From: Lachnospiraceae bacterium
GTDB lineage: Bacteria > Bacillota_A > Clostridia > Lachnospirales > Lachnospiraceae
DNA length: 7,546 bases
Direction: 5' to 3'
Assembly (NCBI GenBank): GCA_017960415.1
Contig: JAGCZE010000230.1
Location: 1 to 7,546, forward strand
Position numbers and translations under genes: made by a program. Under the pieces are notes generated by a model that worked only from the letters and a program-made list of their open reading frames with translations, was not told the DNA's origin and did not search any database. The number at the start of each line of letters is the position of its first letter. The first letter of the stretch is position 1. This document shows, piece by piece, positions 1 to 6,317 of the stretch.

Positions 1-944
1 ACTTCACGGATATGGGCTTTGCGCATGAAATACATACACATTCTGGACTGGCCGATAACGCCGCCCACGGTATAAGGCAGCTCTTTGTTCAGGATGGCTT
101 TCTGGAAAGGAAGCTCTGCTCTTTCCTCACAACCGGCTTTTTTAAGCTGTGAGGCAAGTGAATCCTCATCAACCCTGATACCCATCGATGAAAGCTCGAA
201 AGCACTGTCAAGTACGGGATAGTATACTAGGATGTCACCGTTCAGCGCCCAGTCGTCATAATCGGGTGCCCTGCCGTCGTGACGCTCGCCCGAGGCCATC
301 TTATCGCCGATCTGCATCAGGAATACAGCCTTCTTCATGCGGCAGATCTTATTCTCGCGCTCCTTCGGCGTATCGCCGGGCCACATGTTCTCAAGCTCCT
401 GAGTGGTCACAAATGAGATCTCATCGGGCAGGATCTCACCGATAAAGGGATATTTATCGCAAATATAATGTTCGGTATCCTTTAACGCCTGGAATATCCT
501 TCTGACAACAGCCTTCAACGTATCCACCGTTCTTTCATCCTTCAGGATCACTTTTTCCCAATCCCACTGGTCAACATATATCGAATGGAGATTATCGAGC
601 TCTTCGTCACGTCTGATGGCCGTCATATCGGTATACAGACCCTCTCCGTAACCGAAACCGTAGAGCTTGAGCGCCATTCTCTTCCATTTTGCGAGTGAAT
701 GAACAACCTCAACATTGGCATCGCCGAGGTCCTTGATATCAAAATTGACAGGACGCTCCACGCCGTTCAGATTATCGTTCAGACCCGATTCGGGCCTTAC
801 GAACAAAGGTGCCGAAACTCTCGTCAGATTCAGCTGTTTGGCCAGCTGCCTCTCAAAATGATCCTTGATGTACTTGATCGCATGCTGCGTTTCCTTGACA
901 TCAAGCCGGGTTTTGTACCCTTCGGGAATGATCAGTTTACTCAT
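1..944 (-). CDS. asnA: Aspartate--ammonia ligase (asparagine synthetase A), 3' end outside window
   Basis: Makes asparagine from aspartate, ammonia and ATP, releasing AMP and PPi, in the cytoplasm. It belongs to the class II aminoacyl-tRNA synthetase-like fold and, unlike AsnB, uses no glutamine. Reading the minus strand from ATG at 944 gives 314 codons before the window ends; E. coli AsnA is 330 residues, so roughly the last 15-25 are missing. Family blocks visible: [10 protein letters not shown] (about 80-89), GEGLYTDM (100-107), YVDQWDWE (123-130), [12 protein letters not shown] (221-232), NGDILV (235-240), [10 protein letters not shown] (250-259) and the class II motif 3-like GGVIGQSR (294-301). 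Start: AAGGAG lies 9 nt upstream (minus strand). It is second in an operon, 31 bp after the CYTH gene. Identity is secure from the colinear motifs. Confidence 0.97.
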   Translation of the reverse strand, partial: MSKLIIPEGYKTRLDVKETQHAIKYIKDHFERQLAKQLNLTRVSAPLFVRPESGLNDNLNGVERPVNFDIKDLGDANVEVVHSLAKWKRMALKLYGFGYGEGLYTDMTAIRRDEELDNLHSIYVDQWDWEKVILKDERTVDTLKAVVRRIFQALKDTEHYICDKYPFIGEILPDEISFVTTQELENMWPGDTPKERENKICRMKKAVFLMQIGDKMASGERHDGRAPDYDDWALNGDILVYYPVLDSAFELSSMGIRVDEDSLASQLKKAGCEERAELPFQKAILNKELPYTVGGVIGQSRMCMYFMRKAHIRE

Positions 945-975
945 ACTTTTGCTCTCCTTACTTCCTTTTTTCCTT

Positions 976-1485
976 TTATGTGCACGGATACCCGTACTTT
1001 TTAAAATCCTTCAGGTCATCAAGCTCGGACAGATTGCCGTTGCTGTATCTTCTGTCAGCAGTTATCTCTTCGCCGAACCAATCGGGAGTTACGAAGGATT
1101 CCGAGGTTTCAACATCGGGGAACTCGACCTCAACGAACACCAGGCCCTCGAGTCTCTTGTGAAAAACATCGAGTTCTGCCTTTAAGCCGTTTTCCAACGG
1201 TATCACATACCGGGTCTTGCTGATGATATGATTGTCGACCTTCTCCTTCAGGTGATCGAAGGCCTTTTTATTCAGCGGTACTTCCACTTCTTCGCTGATC
1301 AGCGGCCGTCCGTCAACATTGGAATCCTTCTGCTTGTTCTTGTAGGTCAGGATATAGTCGTCGTTGCTCTTCCTGATCCTGACAACTGGCTTTCTGCACA
1401 GATATCCCTGCTCGATCTCGAGCCTGATACAATCATTGATCTGTTCGGGCATATACCTGATGAGGTATTTTCTTTCTATCTCCAT
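976..1485 (-). CDS. CYTH domain / triphosphate tunnel metalloenzyme, probable inorganic triphosphatase
   Basis: A small CYTH (TTM) protein of 169 residues. The family forms an eight-strand beta tunnel that binds triphosphate and two metal ions. Clostridial single-domain members are known to hydrolyse tripolyphosphate; others make cAMP or ThTP products, so the substrate is not fixed by sequence alone. Seen here: the signature EIERK (ExExK) at the extreme N terminus, basic pairs VRIRK, SEEVEV in the middle, AELDVF and VEVEFP alternating-acid strands, and the C-terminal PDWFG...RRYSNGNL block typical of bacterial TTMs. Length is normal. An ATG at 1491 adds two residues; I prefer 1485 because GTGAG lies 9 nt from it and the family usually begins right at the ExExK motif. 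First gene of the operon with asnA. Confidence 0.9.
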   Translation of the reverse strand: MEIERKYLIRYMPEQINDCIRLEIEQGYLCRKPVVRIRKSNDDYILTYKNKQKDSNVDGRPLISEEVEVPLNKKAFDHLKEKVDNHIISKTRYVIPLENGLKAELDVFHKRLEGLVFVEVEFPDVETSESFVTPDWFGEEITADRRYSNGNLSELDDLKDFKKYGYPCT

Positions 1486-1532
1486 AAGCATAATCTCACT
1501 GTAGCTTGACCTTTTTTCTTTAACAATTTAAT

Positions 1533-1562
1533 ATAATATCACAACACTTGTGAAAAATACAA
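1533..1562 (-). promoter_or_regulatory. Sigma-A promoter of the CYTH-asnA operon
   Basis: On the minus strand, TTGTAT (plus 1557-1562) and TATTAT (plus 1533-1538) are separated by 18 bp. The predicted start site is near 1526, giving a leader of about 40 nt. That is too short for a T-box, which often controls asparagine genes in Firmicutes. Confidence 0.6.
1539..1553. promoter_or_regulatory. 15-bp palindromic operator candidate in the promoter spacer
   Basis: TCACAACACTTGTGA is a perfect 6+3+6 inverted repeat. It directly abuts the -10 box and lies wholly inside the -35/-10 spacer of the CYTH-asnA promoter, where a bound dimer would block RNA polymerase. It is also about 55 bp upstream of the divergent acetyltransferase start. 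The cognate regulator is unknown. Confidence 0.5.
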
Positions 1563-1608
1563 GCATCCTGGCAAATTTATGTTATTATTCGTAAATGAGG
1601 ACCTCAAA

Positions 1609-2238
1609 ATGGATACGGATGATATTGATTATCTTAATGCACAGCCGGACGGCAGGACCGTTATCAGAACGAAACGGCTCGAAATAAGGGAACTGGTTAG
1701 GAAGAACGCTTCCGCGCTCCTTACGATACTCTCGGAGAACCCCGGTCAGGGATCTGTCTTCGACAATACGGTTCCGGTAAATGATATCCTTTCGGACGAT
1801 TGCCCCGCGCAGCTGCTCGGAGCCATCATTGCAGGCGATATAACAGATCAGTACAGATTCTTCGGCTACGGACTCTGGGGAGTATTCTGCGATAATAAGC
1901 TTATCGGGATCTCAATGCTCAAAAACGGATCCGATTCGGGGATAGCCGAGATCGGATATGCGATACTGCAAGAGTATCAAAGGCAGGGCTATATGACGGA
2001 AGCAATGCTAGCCGTACTTGAGTTTGCCCGGGACCAGGGATTCTCATCCGTTGAGATGCGCACCGGCCGCTCCAACTCAGCTTCCGTATCATTTTTCAAC
2101 CGGCTTAAAGAACTGTATTGCGCGGAATTAAAAAAGAAACAGCATTCCGATCCGGAAAAATCCGAAAAAGAATGCTGTCTTATGCATACCGGATCCGATC
2201 AGACGGCCGATGTGGACTCATTCAGCTTTACATTGTAG
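1609..2238 (+). CDS. GNAT-family N-acetyltransferase with abnormal C terminus
   Basis: Acetyl-CoA-dependent N-acetyltransferase of the RimJ/RimL-like GNAT group; substrate unknown. The frame opens at 1579, but ATG 1609 is preferred because TGAGGA lies 7 nt upstream, giving 209 residues. Seen: RTKRLEIREL near the N terminus (typical first strand), FFGYGLWGVF, then motif A with GYAILQEYQRQGYMTEA (pyrophosphate-binding loop Q-R-Q-G-Y-M) and the following helix, then RSNSASVSFFNRL. After this helix the family normally continues with Gly-Phe and two beta strands; here it reads KELYCAELKKK followed by residues encoded by the terminator and last codons of the convergent LacI gene. The C-terminal 30-odd residues are therefore probably not native, and the gene may be truncated or frameshifted. 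One alternative frame reads GLKNCIARN and stops at 2131. Confidence 0.75.
   Translation: MDTDDIDYLNAQPDGRTVIRTKRLEIRELVRKNASALLTILSENPGQGSVFDNTVPVNDILSDDCPAQLLGAIIAGDITDQYRFFGYGLWGVFCDNKLIGISMLKNGSDSGIAEIGYAILQEYQRQGYMTEAMLAVLEFARDQGFSSVEMRTGRSNSASVSFFNRLKELYCAELKKKQHSDPEKSEKECCLMHTGSDQTADVDSFSFTL
2129..2178 (-). terminator. Intrinsic terminator of the membrane protein-lacI operon
   Basis: ACAGCATTC (2139-2147) pairs perfectly with GAATGCTGT (2170-2178), and an inner CGGA/TCCG stem closes an AAAA loop (plus-strand reading). Read on the minus strand, the hairpin begins 20 nt after the LacI stop and is followed by a T-rich run (complement of 2129-2138). It lies inside the acetyltransferase reading frame on the other strand. 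Confidence 0.8.
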
Positions 2239-3203
2239 CCGAGCCAGGTTTTTTTGCTGACTTTTTTGCCTTCCATGCGCCGCATCAGTATCTCGCAGCT
2301 TCTGATCCCGGCCTCCACTGCATCAAACTGCAGCGACGTGATCGAAGGCCTGTTATTTTCGAGCATCGCACTGTTGTAAAATGAAGCGATCCTGATCTGT
2401 TTCGGTATATGGACCTGCATCTTGTTGAGCTTCAGCAGAACCTGATTGCAAACAAAGTCATCCATGCATACAATACAGTCCGCCCCCGAAGAAACAAAGC
2501 TTTCAACGACCGATTCCAGCTCTGCGGGATCGTCGATCCCGGTTTTGATCAGTTCTTCCGAATATTCTTTTCCCATGGTCCTGTGGGCATCGATAAAACC
2601 GTTAAGACGGTTGGCATTGACGATATATTTGGTACTGCCGCCGATCAATGACAGTCTTTTCATTCCTTTGAGCAGCAATACGCTCGTAAGCTCCTTACAA
2701 GCCTGGTAATGGTCATTGTCGACCTGGATCGCATCGGGATTGGCTGACGATCCGACCGTAACAAAAGGCACGCCTTCCGAGAGCAGGAATCGCTCTGCCG
2801 CATCATCCTCATATGTTCGTCCTATGATCACCCCGTCAACCTTGTGATTGTGTATGAGCCTCCTAAGTGAGGAAATATCGCCTTCTTCCATCATGCACAA
2901 AAGCACGTCATAATCCGACTCCGAAGCTATACTGCTGATACCCCACATACATTTCTGGAAGAAAGGCATATCTATAAATCCGTATTTGCCGGGCATCGTA
3001 AATGCTATGTTAAATGTCTTGGACTGGGCAAGACTCTTGGCTATGGCGCTGGGCCTGTAATGGTGGAGTTCAATGAATGAACGCACACGCTCCCTGGTTT
3101 CGCTGCTGACTCTGCCCTTTCCCGATATGGCACGCGAAACCGTTGTCTTCGAGATATTTAATTCTCTCGCGATATCCTCTATTGTAATCTTGGAACTATC
3201 CAT
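2199..3203 (-). CDS. LacI-family transcriptional regulator
   Basis: DNA-binding repressor or activator of 334 residues, the normal LacI-family length. N terminus: helix-turn-helix ITIEDIARELNISKTTVSRAISG (about 6-28), then VSSETRERV and the hinge helix YRPSAIAKSLA (49-59), whose conserved leucine normally inserts into the central CpG of the operator. The rest is a periplasmic-binding-protein-like effector domain with VDGVIIG, VGSSANPDAIQVDND, RLSLIGG, NRLNGFIDA, GADCIVCMDD and a terminal PSITSLQFD segment. The effector is probably a sugar or related small molecule, but the sequence does not say which. Start: GGAGGT sits about 11 nt upstream of ATG 3203. It follows the membrane protein gene by 30 bp, so the two are one operon. 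No sugar genes are adjacent, so a local role (autoregulation) is likely. Confidence 0.95.
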   Translation of the reverse strand: MDSSKITIEDIARELNISKTTVSRAISGKGRVSSETRERVRSFIELHHYRPSAIAKSLAQSKTFNIAFTMPGKYGFIDMPFFQKCMWGISSIASESDYDVLLCMMEEGDISSLRRLIHNHKVDGVIIGRTYEDDAAERFLLSEGVPFVTVGSSANPDAIQVDNDHYQACKELTSVLLLKGMKRLSLIGGSTKYIVNANRLNGFIDAHRTMGKEYSEELIKTGIDDPAELESVVESFVSSGADCIVCMDDFVCNQVLLKLNKMQVHIPKQIRIASFYNSAMLENNRPSITSLQFDAVEAGIRSCEILMRRMEGKKVSKKTWLGYNVKLNESTSAV

Positions 3204-3233
3204 TCCCTGTTTGGACCTCCGTACTTAACCTTA

Positions 3234-3926
3234 TCATTCATAGATATAATCTATAAATCTTTCAAACAGCTCCGTGTGCTGAGAGTTGGAAATACATGCG
3301 ACATAATACTTGGTAGGCAGCTCGGCCCCCAGCAGCTTGTTCATGTAAGCTGTCACATCAAGAGCATAGGTAATGCCATCCTGCTTCACACGGTATACTT
3401 CAAGGCGCTCAAGCTGTGCTGCGGGCAATAGTTCCTCAAGCTGCGCAAATGCTTCCGCCTCATGGTAATTGGTGAACTCCGAAGCAGGGAATATAACAAA
3501 ATCGATGGTTTTTCCGGCCGTCATGGTCAGGAATTTCATTCTTGCATTATATTCGTTGGTTGAAAAATAAAAATCACTGTCGACTCTTATCTCTTCTTTT
3601 TTCGGATCTGTCACAAATTCAGCCGTAAGGTCATCCGTGATCCTGTCTATACGCTCAAGATCAAAGGGATTGTTGATTATAGCAAGATACAGTATCATAT
3701 CGGGCTTGGGACCGAACATGCTGTATAATAAACTGATCACAAGAGCGAGTATTACTATCCCCGCCAATATCTTTGCCAGAGCGTAATCTTTAAAGAACTG
3801 CCATTTTTCTGCACCTTTTAGGTCTTTAAACTTTTCGGAAGCAGACCTTTCATCTCTTTTTGCATATATTGCCGCATCATCTTCAAGTGTGGTTTTCTCT
3901 GAATTATTCTCAGCCGTAATCTTCAC
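3234..3926 (-). CDS. Single-pass membrane protein of unknown function
   Basis: 230 residues starting at GTG 3926, with GGAGG 7 nt upstream. I do not recognise a named family. Layout: a charged cytoplasmic N terminus (1-45) ending in KWQFFKDYAL, one strong membrane helix (about 50-70, rich in I, L, V, A) and an outside domain of about 160 residues. WQFFKDY next to the helix resembles a motif I associate with uncharacterised clostridial membrane proteins. The outer domain has mixed alpha/beta character (IDFVIFPASEF, YALDVTAYM) somewhat like part of a solute-binding protein, but this is only an impression. There is no N-terminal signal peptide; the single helix should act as a signal anchor. It is transcribed ahead of the LacI regulator, so it may be controlled by it. 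Confidence 0.8.
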   Translation of the reverse strand: MKITAENNSEKTTLEDDAAIYAKRDERSASEKFKDLKGAEKWQFFKDYALAKILAGIVILALVISLLYSMFGPKPDMILYLAIINNPFDLERIDRITDDLTAEFVTDPKKEEIRVDSDFYFSTNEYNARMKFLTMTAGKTIDFVIFPASEFTNYHEAEAFAQLEELLPAAQLERLEVYRVKQDGITYALDVTAYMNKLLGAELPTKYYVACISNSQHTELFERFIDYIYE

Positions 3927-4023
3927 GATAACTCCTCCGGATTTCTCTTTACCGGCAGAAGCTTTGTCACATATCTTCCCGCCGGATCGCCGTTTGTTGA
4001 GCCGTATATCCGCTCATCGGATA

Positions 4024-4052
4024 ATTCTACCACTCACAGGCACAAAATAAAA
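4024..4052 (-). promoter_or_regulatory. Weak candidate promoter of the membrane protein-lacI operon
   Basis: On the minus strand, TAGAAT (plus 4024-4029) is preceded at 17 bp by TTTTAT (plus 4047-4052), a poor -35. Its value is mainly positional: the palindrome at 4050-4059 overlaps this -35. The leader would be about 90 nt and contains an imperfect inverted repeat GAGC/GCTC at 3999-4015. Confidence 0.35.
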
Positions 4053-4059
4053 GCGCTTT
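4050..4059. promoter_or_regulatory. LacI-type operator candidate
   Basis: AAAGCGCTTT is a perfect 10-bp palindrome with a central CpG, the form expected for a LacI/CcpA-family site. It is upstream of the operon that encodes a LacI-family regulator and overlaps its candidate -35 box. It is also 34 bp upstream of the folT -35 box, so it could affect both directions. An AT-rich inverted repeat ATAAAA-C-TTTTAT follows at 4060-4072. Confidence 0.45.
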
Positions 4060-4092
4060 ATAAAACTTTTATCCGGCTAAAATTTCTTCTGC

Positions 4093-4121
4093 TTTACAAT
4101 TAAACATCCTTGTGTTATATT
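4093..4121 (+). promoter_or_regulatory. Sigma-A promoter of the riboswitch-folT transcript
   Basis: TTTACA (4093-4098) and TATATT (4116-4121) with an ideal 17-bp spacer. The predicted transcription start, about 4128, falls right before the first conserved riboswitch nucleotides at 4131, which supports both calls. Confidence 0.8.
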
Positions 4122-4130
4122 CATTTGCAT

Positions 4131-4248
4131 CAGAGTAGGCAGGCGCGCGTTGATCCGGTATACCGGACTGCAGTGCCGCGGAGACGGGAAGTTGCTCCGC
4201 GGACGAAAAGGTTTTTCCTTGCGATGCACCGGCCGCATTCCGCTGTGA
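4131..4248 (+). promoter_or_regulatory. Tetrahydrofolate (THF) riboswitch aptamer
   Basis: Binds reduced folates in the nascent mRNA and controls folate uptake or synthesis genes. Colinear with the known class: CAGAGTAGG opening (4131-4139), junction GCGTTGA (4147-4153), GTGCC (4173-4177), P3 CCGCGGAG/CTCCGCGG (4176-4183 with 4195-4202) enclosing the conserved ACGGGAAGTTG loop (4184-4194), GACGAA (4202-4207), a short P4 AAGG/CCTT (4208-4211 with 4217-4220), then GCG and the closing CGCATTCCGCTG (4234-4245). This matches the order and conserved blocks of the crystallised Eubacterium siraeum and Streptococcus mutans examples as I remember them. Odd points: a 19-nt insertion with a hairpin at 4154-4167 between GCGTTGA and GTGCC, and a P2 helix (4139-4148 with 4224-4233) that has mismatches. 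The folate transporter downstream agrees with the call. Confidence 0.92.
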
Positions 4249-4267
4249 CCAAATACGGATCTTTATG

Positions 4268-4308
4268 ACTTCCTGCAATGGGCATGGCAGACCATTTTTA
4301 AGGGAGGT
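4268..4308 (+). promoter_or_regulatory. folT: Riboswitch expression platform masking the folT ribosome binding site
   Basis: The strong Shine-Dalgarno AGGGAGGT (4301-4308, 6 nt before ATG 4315) can pair with ACTTCC at 4268-4273 (six pairs, one wobble). ACTTCC is also exactly complementary to GGAAGT (4187-4192) in the conserved aptamer loop. This suggests two exclusive states controlling translation. A weak hairpin AATGG/CCATT followed by TTT (4277-4298) might add some termination. Confidence 0.55.
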
Positions 4309-4314
4309 TTTTTT

Positions 4315-5037
4315 ATGGCAAAAATTGACAGAGAAGAAAAACGCAGATTGTTTCAAACACCTTTCTGCCGTGATTACTGGAAGCTTGCGGCGAGGGAATT
4401 CACCGACTGGCGGGTGCTGGTGCTTGCGGCAATGCTTACCGCAATGAGGATCGCTATCAAATCGCTGAGTATTTACGTCGGTCCGGATCTGAAGATCACC
4501 TTCGGTTTTATCGTAAATGCAGTAGCATCTATGATCTACGGTCCGCTGGTGGCAATCGTTACATCCGCCATCAGCGATACCCTCGGAGCGATCCTTTTCC
4601 CGTCGGGAACATACTTTTTCCCCTTTATTTTCGAAGAGATAGCCGGAGGTGTGATATTCGCCCTCTTCTACTACAGAGCCAAGCTTTCGACCACCAGGGT
4701 AATGCTCGGAAGACTTGCGGTTACGGTGATCTGCAACCTGCTCCTCAATCCGACGATCATGATATGGTATTACAAGATCGTCCTCGGCAAATCATACCGT
4801 TTCCTGACCTGGCCCAGACTCGCCAAGAACATTGCGCTGTTCCCGATCCAGACCGTCATACTTGTTCTGCTTTTCAATATGCTGCTTCCCGTTACGAACC
4901 GTATGGAGCTCACATATACCGGCAGTACCAAGCTTGAGATAACCAAAAAGAACGTTATAACGCTGATCCTGCTGACAGTGCTCTCCGCAGCGGTTGTAGC
5001 GGCTTATTATCTGTGGGTGTATGTACCGAAGGGATGA
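4315..5037 (+). CDS. folT: Folate-specific ECF transporter S component
   Basis: Substrate-binding membrane subunit of an energy-coupling factor vitamin transporter. It captures folate and works with a shared EcfA1/EcfA2/EcfT module, whose genes are not in the window. 240 residues, somewhat longer than the usual 170-190 because of a hydrophilic N terminus of about 30 residues and a C-terminal extra helix (about 213-235). About six membrane segments can be seen: near 33-50, 60-78, 82-97, 104-119, 130-150 and 170-190. The block LKITFGFIVNAVASMIYGPL...SDTLGAILFPSGTYFFPF is characteristic of FolT/ThiT-like S components, with the helix 1 AAMLTAMRIAIK motif before it. Folate specificity rests mainly on the THF riboswitch upstream. 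Start ATG 4315 has a near-ideal ribosome binding site. Regulated by the riboswitch, probably at translation. Confidence 0.92.
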   Translation: MAKIDREEKRRLFQTPFCRDYWKLAAREFTDWRVLVLAAMLTAMRIAIKSLSIYVGPDLKITFGFIVNAVASMIYGPLVAIVTSAISDTLGAILFPSGTYFFPFIFEEIAGGVIFALFYYRAKLSTTRVMLGRLAVTVICNLLLNPTIMIWYYKIVLGKSYRFLTWPRLAKNIALFPIQTVILVLLFNMLLPVTNRMELTYTGSTKLEITKKNVITLILLTVLSAAVVAAYYLWVYVPKG

Positions 5038-5084
5038 GCAAGCAGCCTGCTAAACATAATCTGTAGGTGTACGTACCGAAGGGA
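5006..5084 (+). repeat. Degenerate tandem duplication of the folT 3' end
   Basis: The 29 bases at 5006-5034, which include the last folT codons, recur at 5056-5084, exactly 50 bp later, with three mismatches; the shared core is GTACCGAAGGGA plus the preceding CTGT.GGTGTA.. The second copy lies after the folT stop and is not translated with it. No clear intrinsic terminator was found between folT and the next promoter. Confidence 0.8.
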
Positions 5085-5155
5085 ACTGCCAAACAGCGGC
5101 TCTCGTATACAAATGAGCTTTGTGATTGAACAATAATATAAATGTCCGAATAATA

Positions 5156-5185
5156 TTTACAGGTCCGTGCTCATTTTGATATAAT
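5156..5185 (+). promoter_or_regulatory. Sigma-A promoter of the GMP synthase gene
   Basis: TTTACA (5156-5161), 18-bp spacer, consensus TATAAT (5180-5185). Predicted start near 5192, leaving a leader of about 44 nt with the ribosome binding site CGGAGG at 5218-5223. No purine riboswitch fits in this leader. Confidence 0.8.
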
Positions 5186-5235
5186 CATTTGCAGAGTATT
5201 TCATTATCATTTCTTATCGGAGGTTATTTAATAAT

Positions 5236-6216
5236 ATGGCAGACGTTAGGCCTGAATCAATGGAAAGGATCACAACTCCCGAACTTGCAAATGCATTTAT
5301 CGAAGAACAGATTGCCGCTGTAAAACAGCAGGTCGGCAATAAAAAGGTTCTTCTGGCGCTGTCCGGAGGTGTTGACTCCTCGGTTGTTGCCGCACTTCTT
5401 ATCAAAGCGATCGGCAAAAATCTCGTATGTGTACATGTAAATCACGGACTGCTCCGTAAAGGCGAGCCCGAGCAGGTAATCGAAGTATTTCAGAACCAGA
5501 TGGACGCGAACCTGATCTATATTGACGCAGTGGACAGATTCTTAAATAAGCTTGAGGGTGTTGCCGAGCCTGAGAAGAAGAGAAAGATCATCGGCGAAGA
5601 GTTCATCCGTGTATTCGAGGAAGAAGCAAGAAAGCTTGATGACGTTGATTTCCTTGCACAGGGAAACATCTATCCCGACATTCTCGAATCCGGTCCCGTC
5701 AAGGCTCATCATAATGTAGGCGGACTTCCCGAAGATATTCATTTTGAGGGTCTTGTTGAACCCATCAAGCTTCTGTTCAAGGATGAGGTACGTGTGATCG
5801 GCCGCGCTTTGGGACTTCCTTCAAATATGGTTGAACGTCAGCCCTTCCCCGGACCCGGACTGGGCGTACGCTGCACCGGCGCAATTACACGTGACCGTCT
5901 CGAAGCGCTGCGCGAATCCGACGCGATCCTTCGCGAGGAATTTGCAAAAGCCGGACTTGAGGGCAAAGTATGGCAATATTTCACCATCGTTCCCGATTAC
6001 AAATCAGTCGGCGTAAAGAACGGCCTGCGCAGTTTCGAATGGCCCTGCATCATCCGTGCGGTCAATACCCGCGACGCTATGACAGCAACCATCGAAGAGA
6101 TCCCCTACGAACTGCTCAACAGGATCGTTTCCCGCATCACGAGCGAGGTTAAGGGCATCAACCGAGTTCTCTACGATCTGACGCCGAAGCCTACCGGAAC
6201 TATCGAGTGGGAGTAA
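5236..6216 (+). CDS. guaA: GMP synthase, stand-alone ATP-pyrophosphatase (synthetase) subunit
   Basis: Amidates XMP to GMP through an adenylyl-XMP intermediate, in cytoplasmic purine synthesis. 326 residues: only the ATP-PPase and dimerisation domains are present, whereas most bacterial GuaA proteins are about 510-525 residues with an N-terminal glutamine amidotransferase. Seen: P-loop LSGGVDSS (42-49), [44 protein letters not shown] (141-153), [13 protein letters not shown] (155-167), [20 protein letters not shown] (201-212), WQYF and the C-terminal TIEWE. The segment between ESG and HHN is short, as in archaeal GuaAB. There is no amidotransferase gene in the 1 kb upstream or directly downstream. 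It either draws on a separately encoded glutaminase (GuaAA-like) or uses free ammonia. ATG 5236 is 12 nt from GGAGG, a rather long spacing, but no better start exists and the P-loop position supports it. Confidence 0.95.
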   Translation: MADVRPESMERITTPELANAFIEEQIAAVKQQVGNKKVLLALSGGVDSSVVAALLIKAIGKNLVCVHVNHGLLRKGEPEQVIEVFQNQMDANLIYIDAVDRFLNKLEGVAEPEKKRKIIGEEFIRVFEEEARKLDDVDFLAQGNIYPDILESGPVKAHHNVGGLPEDIHFEGLVEPIKLLFKDEVRVIGRALGLPSNMVERQPFPGPGLGVRCTGAITRDRLEALRESDAILREEFAKAGLEGKVWQYFTIVPDYKSVGVKNGLRSFEWPCIIRAVNTRDAMTATIEEIPYELLNRIVSRITSEVKGINRVLYDLTPKPTGTIEWE

Positions 6217-6222
6217 ACTTAT

Positions 6223-6261
6223 AAAATGTGGGAATCCGCTTCAACAACGGGTTCCCATTTT
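6223..6261 (+). terminator. Intrinsic terminator after the GMP synthase gene
   Basis: GGGAATCCG (6230-6238) pairs with CGGGTTCCC (6248-6256) through a 9-nt loop, with one wobble. An outer AAAAT/ATTTT stem (6223-6227 with 6257-6261) is separated by a 2-nt bulge. It starts 6 nt after the stop codon and ends in TTTT. Confidence 0.8.
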
Positions 6262-6317
6262 GGACTGTTGAAAAATACGGGTTGAAAGCATTCCGAACAG
6301 TTAAAGAAAGGACCAAC

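Noticed and set aside
699..1509. Several plus-strand frames of 60-106 codons
   Set aside because: They are shadows of asnA and the CYTH gene, which carry clear family motifs on the minus strand.
1486..1532. T-box or other riboswitch before the CYTH-asnA operon
   Set aside because: The predicted leader is only about 40 nt and has no T-box sequence or specifier stem.
4069..4356. Minus-strand open frame of 95 codons
   Set aside because: It is antisense to the riboswitch and the folT start, has no family signature, and the plus strand explains the region fully.
5037..5155. Possible terminator after folT (AGCA-GCC-TGCT and neighbours)
   Set aside because: The hairpin has four pairs and no T-run follows.
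5111..5176. 8-bp inverted repeat AAATGAGC/GCTCATTT around the GMP synthase promoter
   Set aside because: The arms are 50 bp apart in AT-rich sequence with no further support; chance is likely.
6264..6301. ACTGTT/AACAGT inverted repeat before the ABC remnant
   Set aside because: Only 6 bp with a 26-bp gap and no promoter boxes in register.
6228..6317. Upstream ATG extending the ABC ATPase fragment by 30 codons
   Set aside because: It would begin inside the terminator hairpin of the GMP synthase gene; ATG 6318 has a ribosome site and matches the family start.
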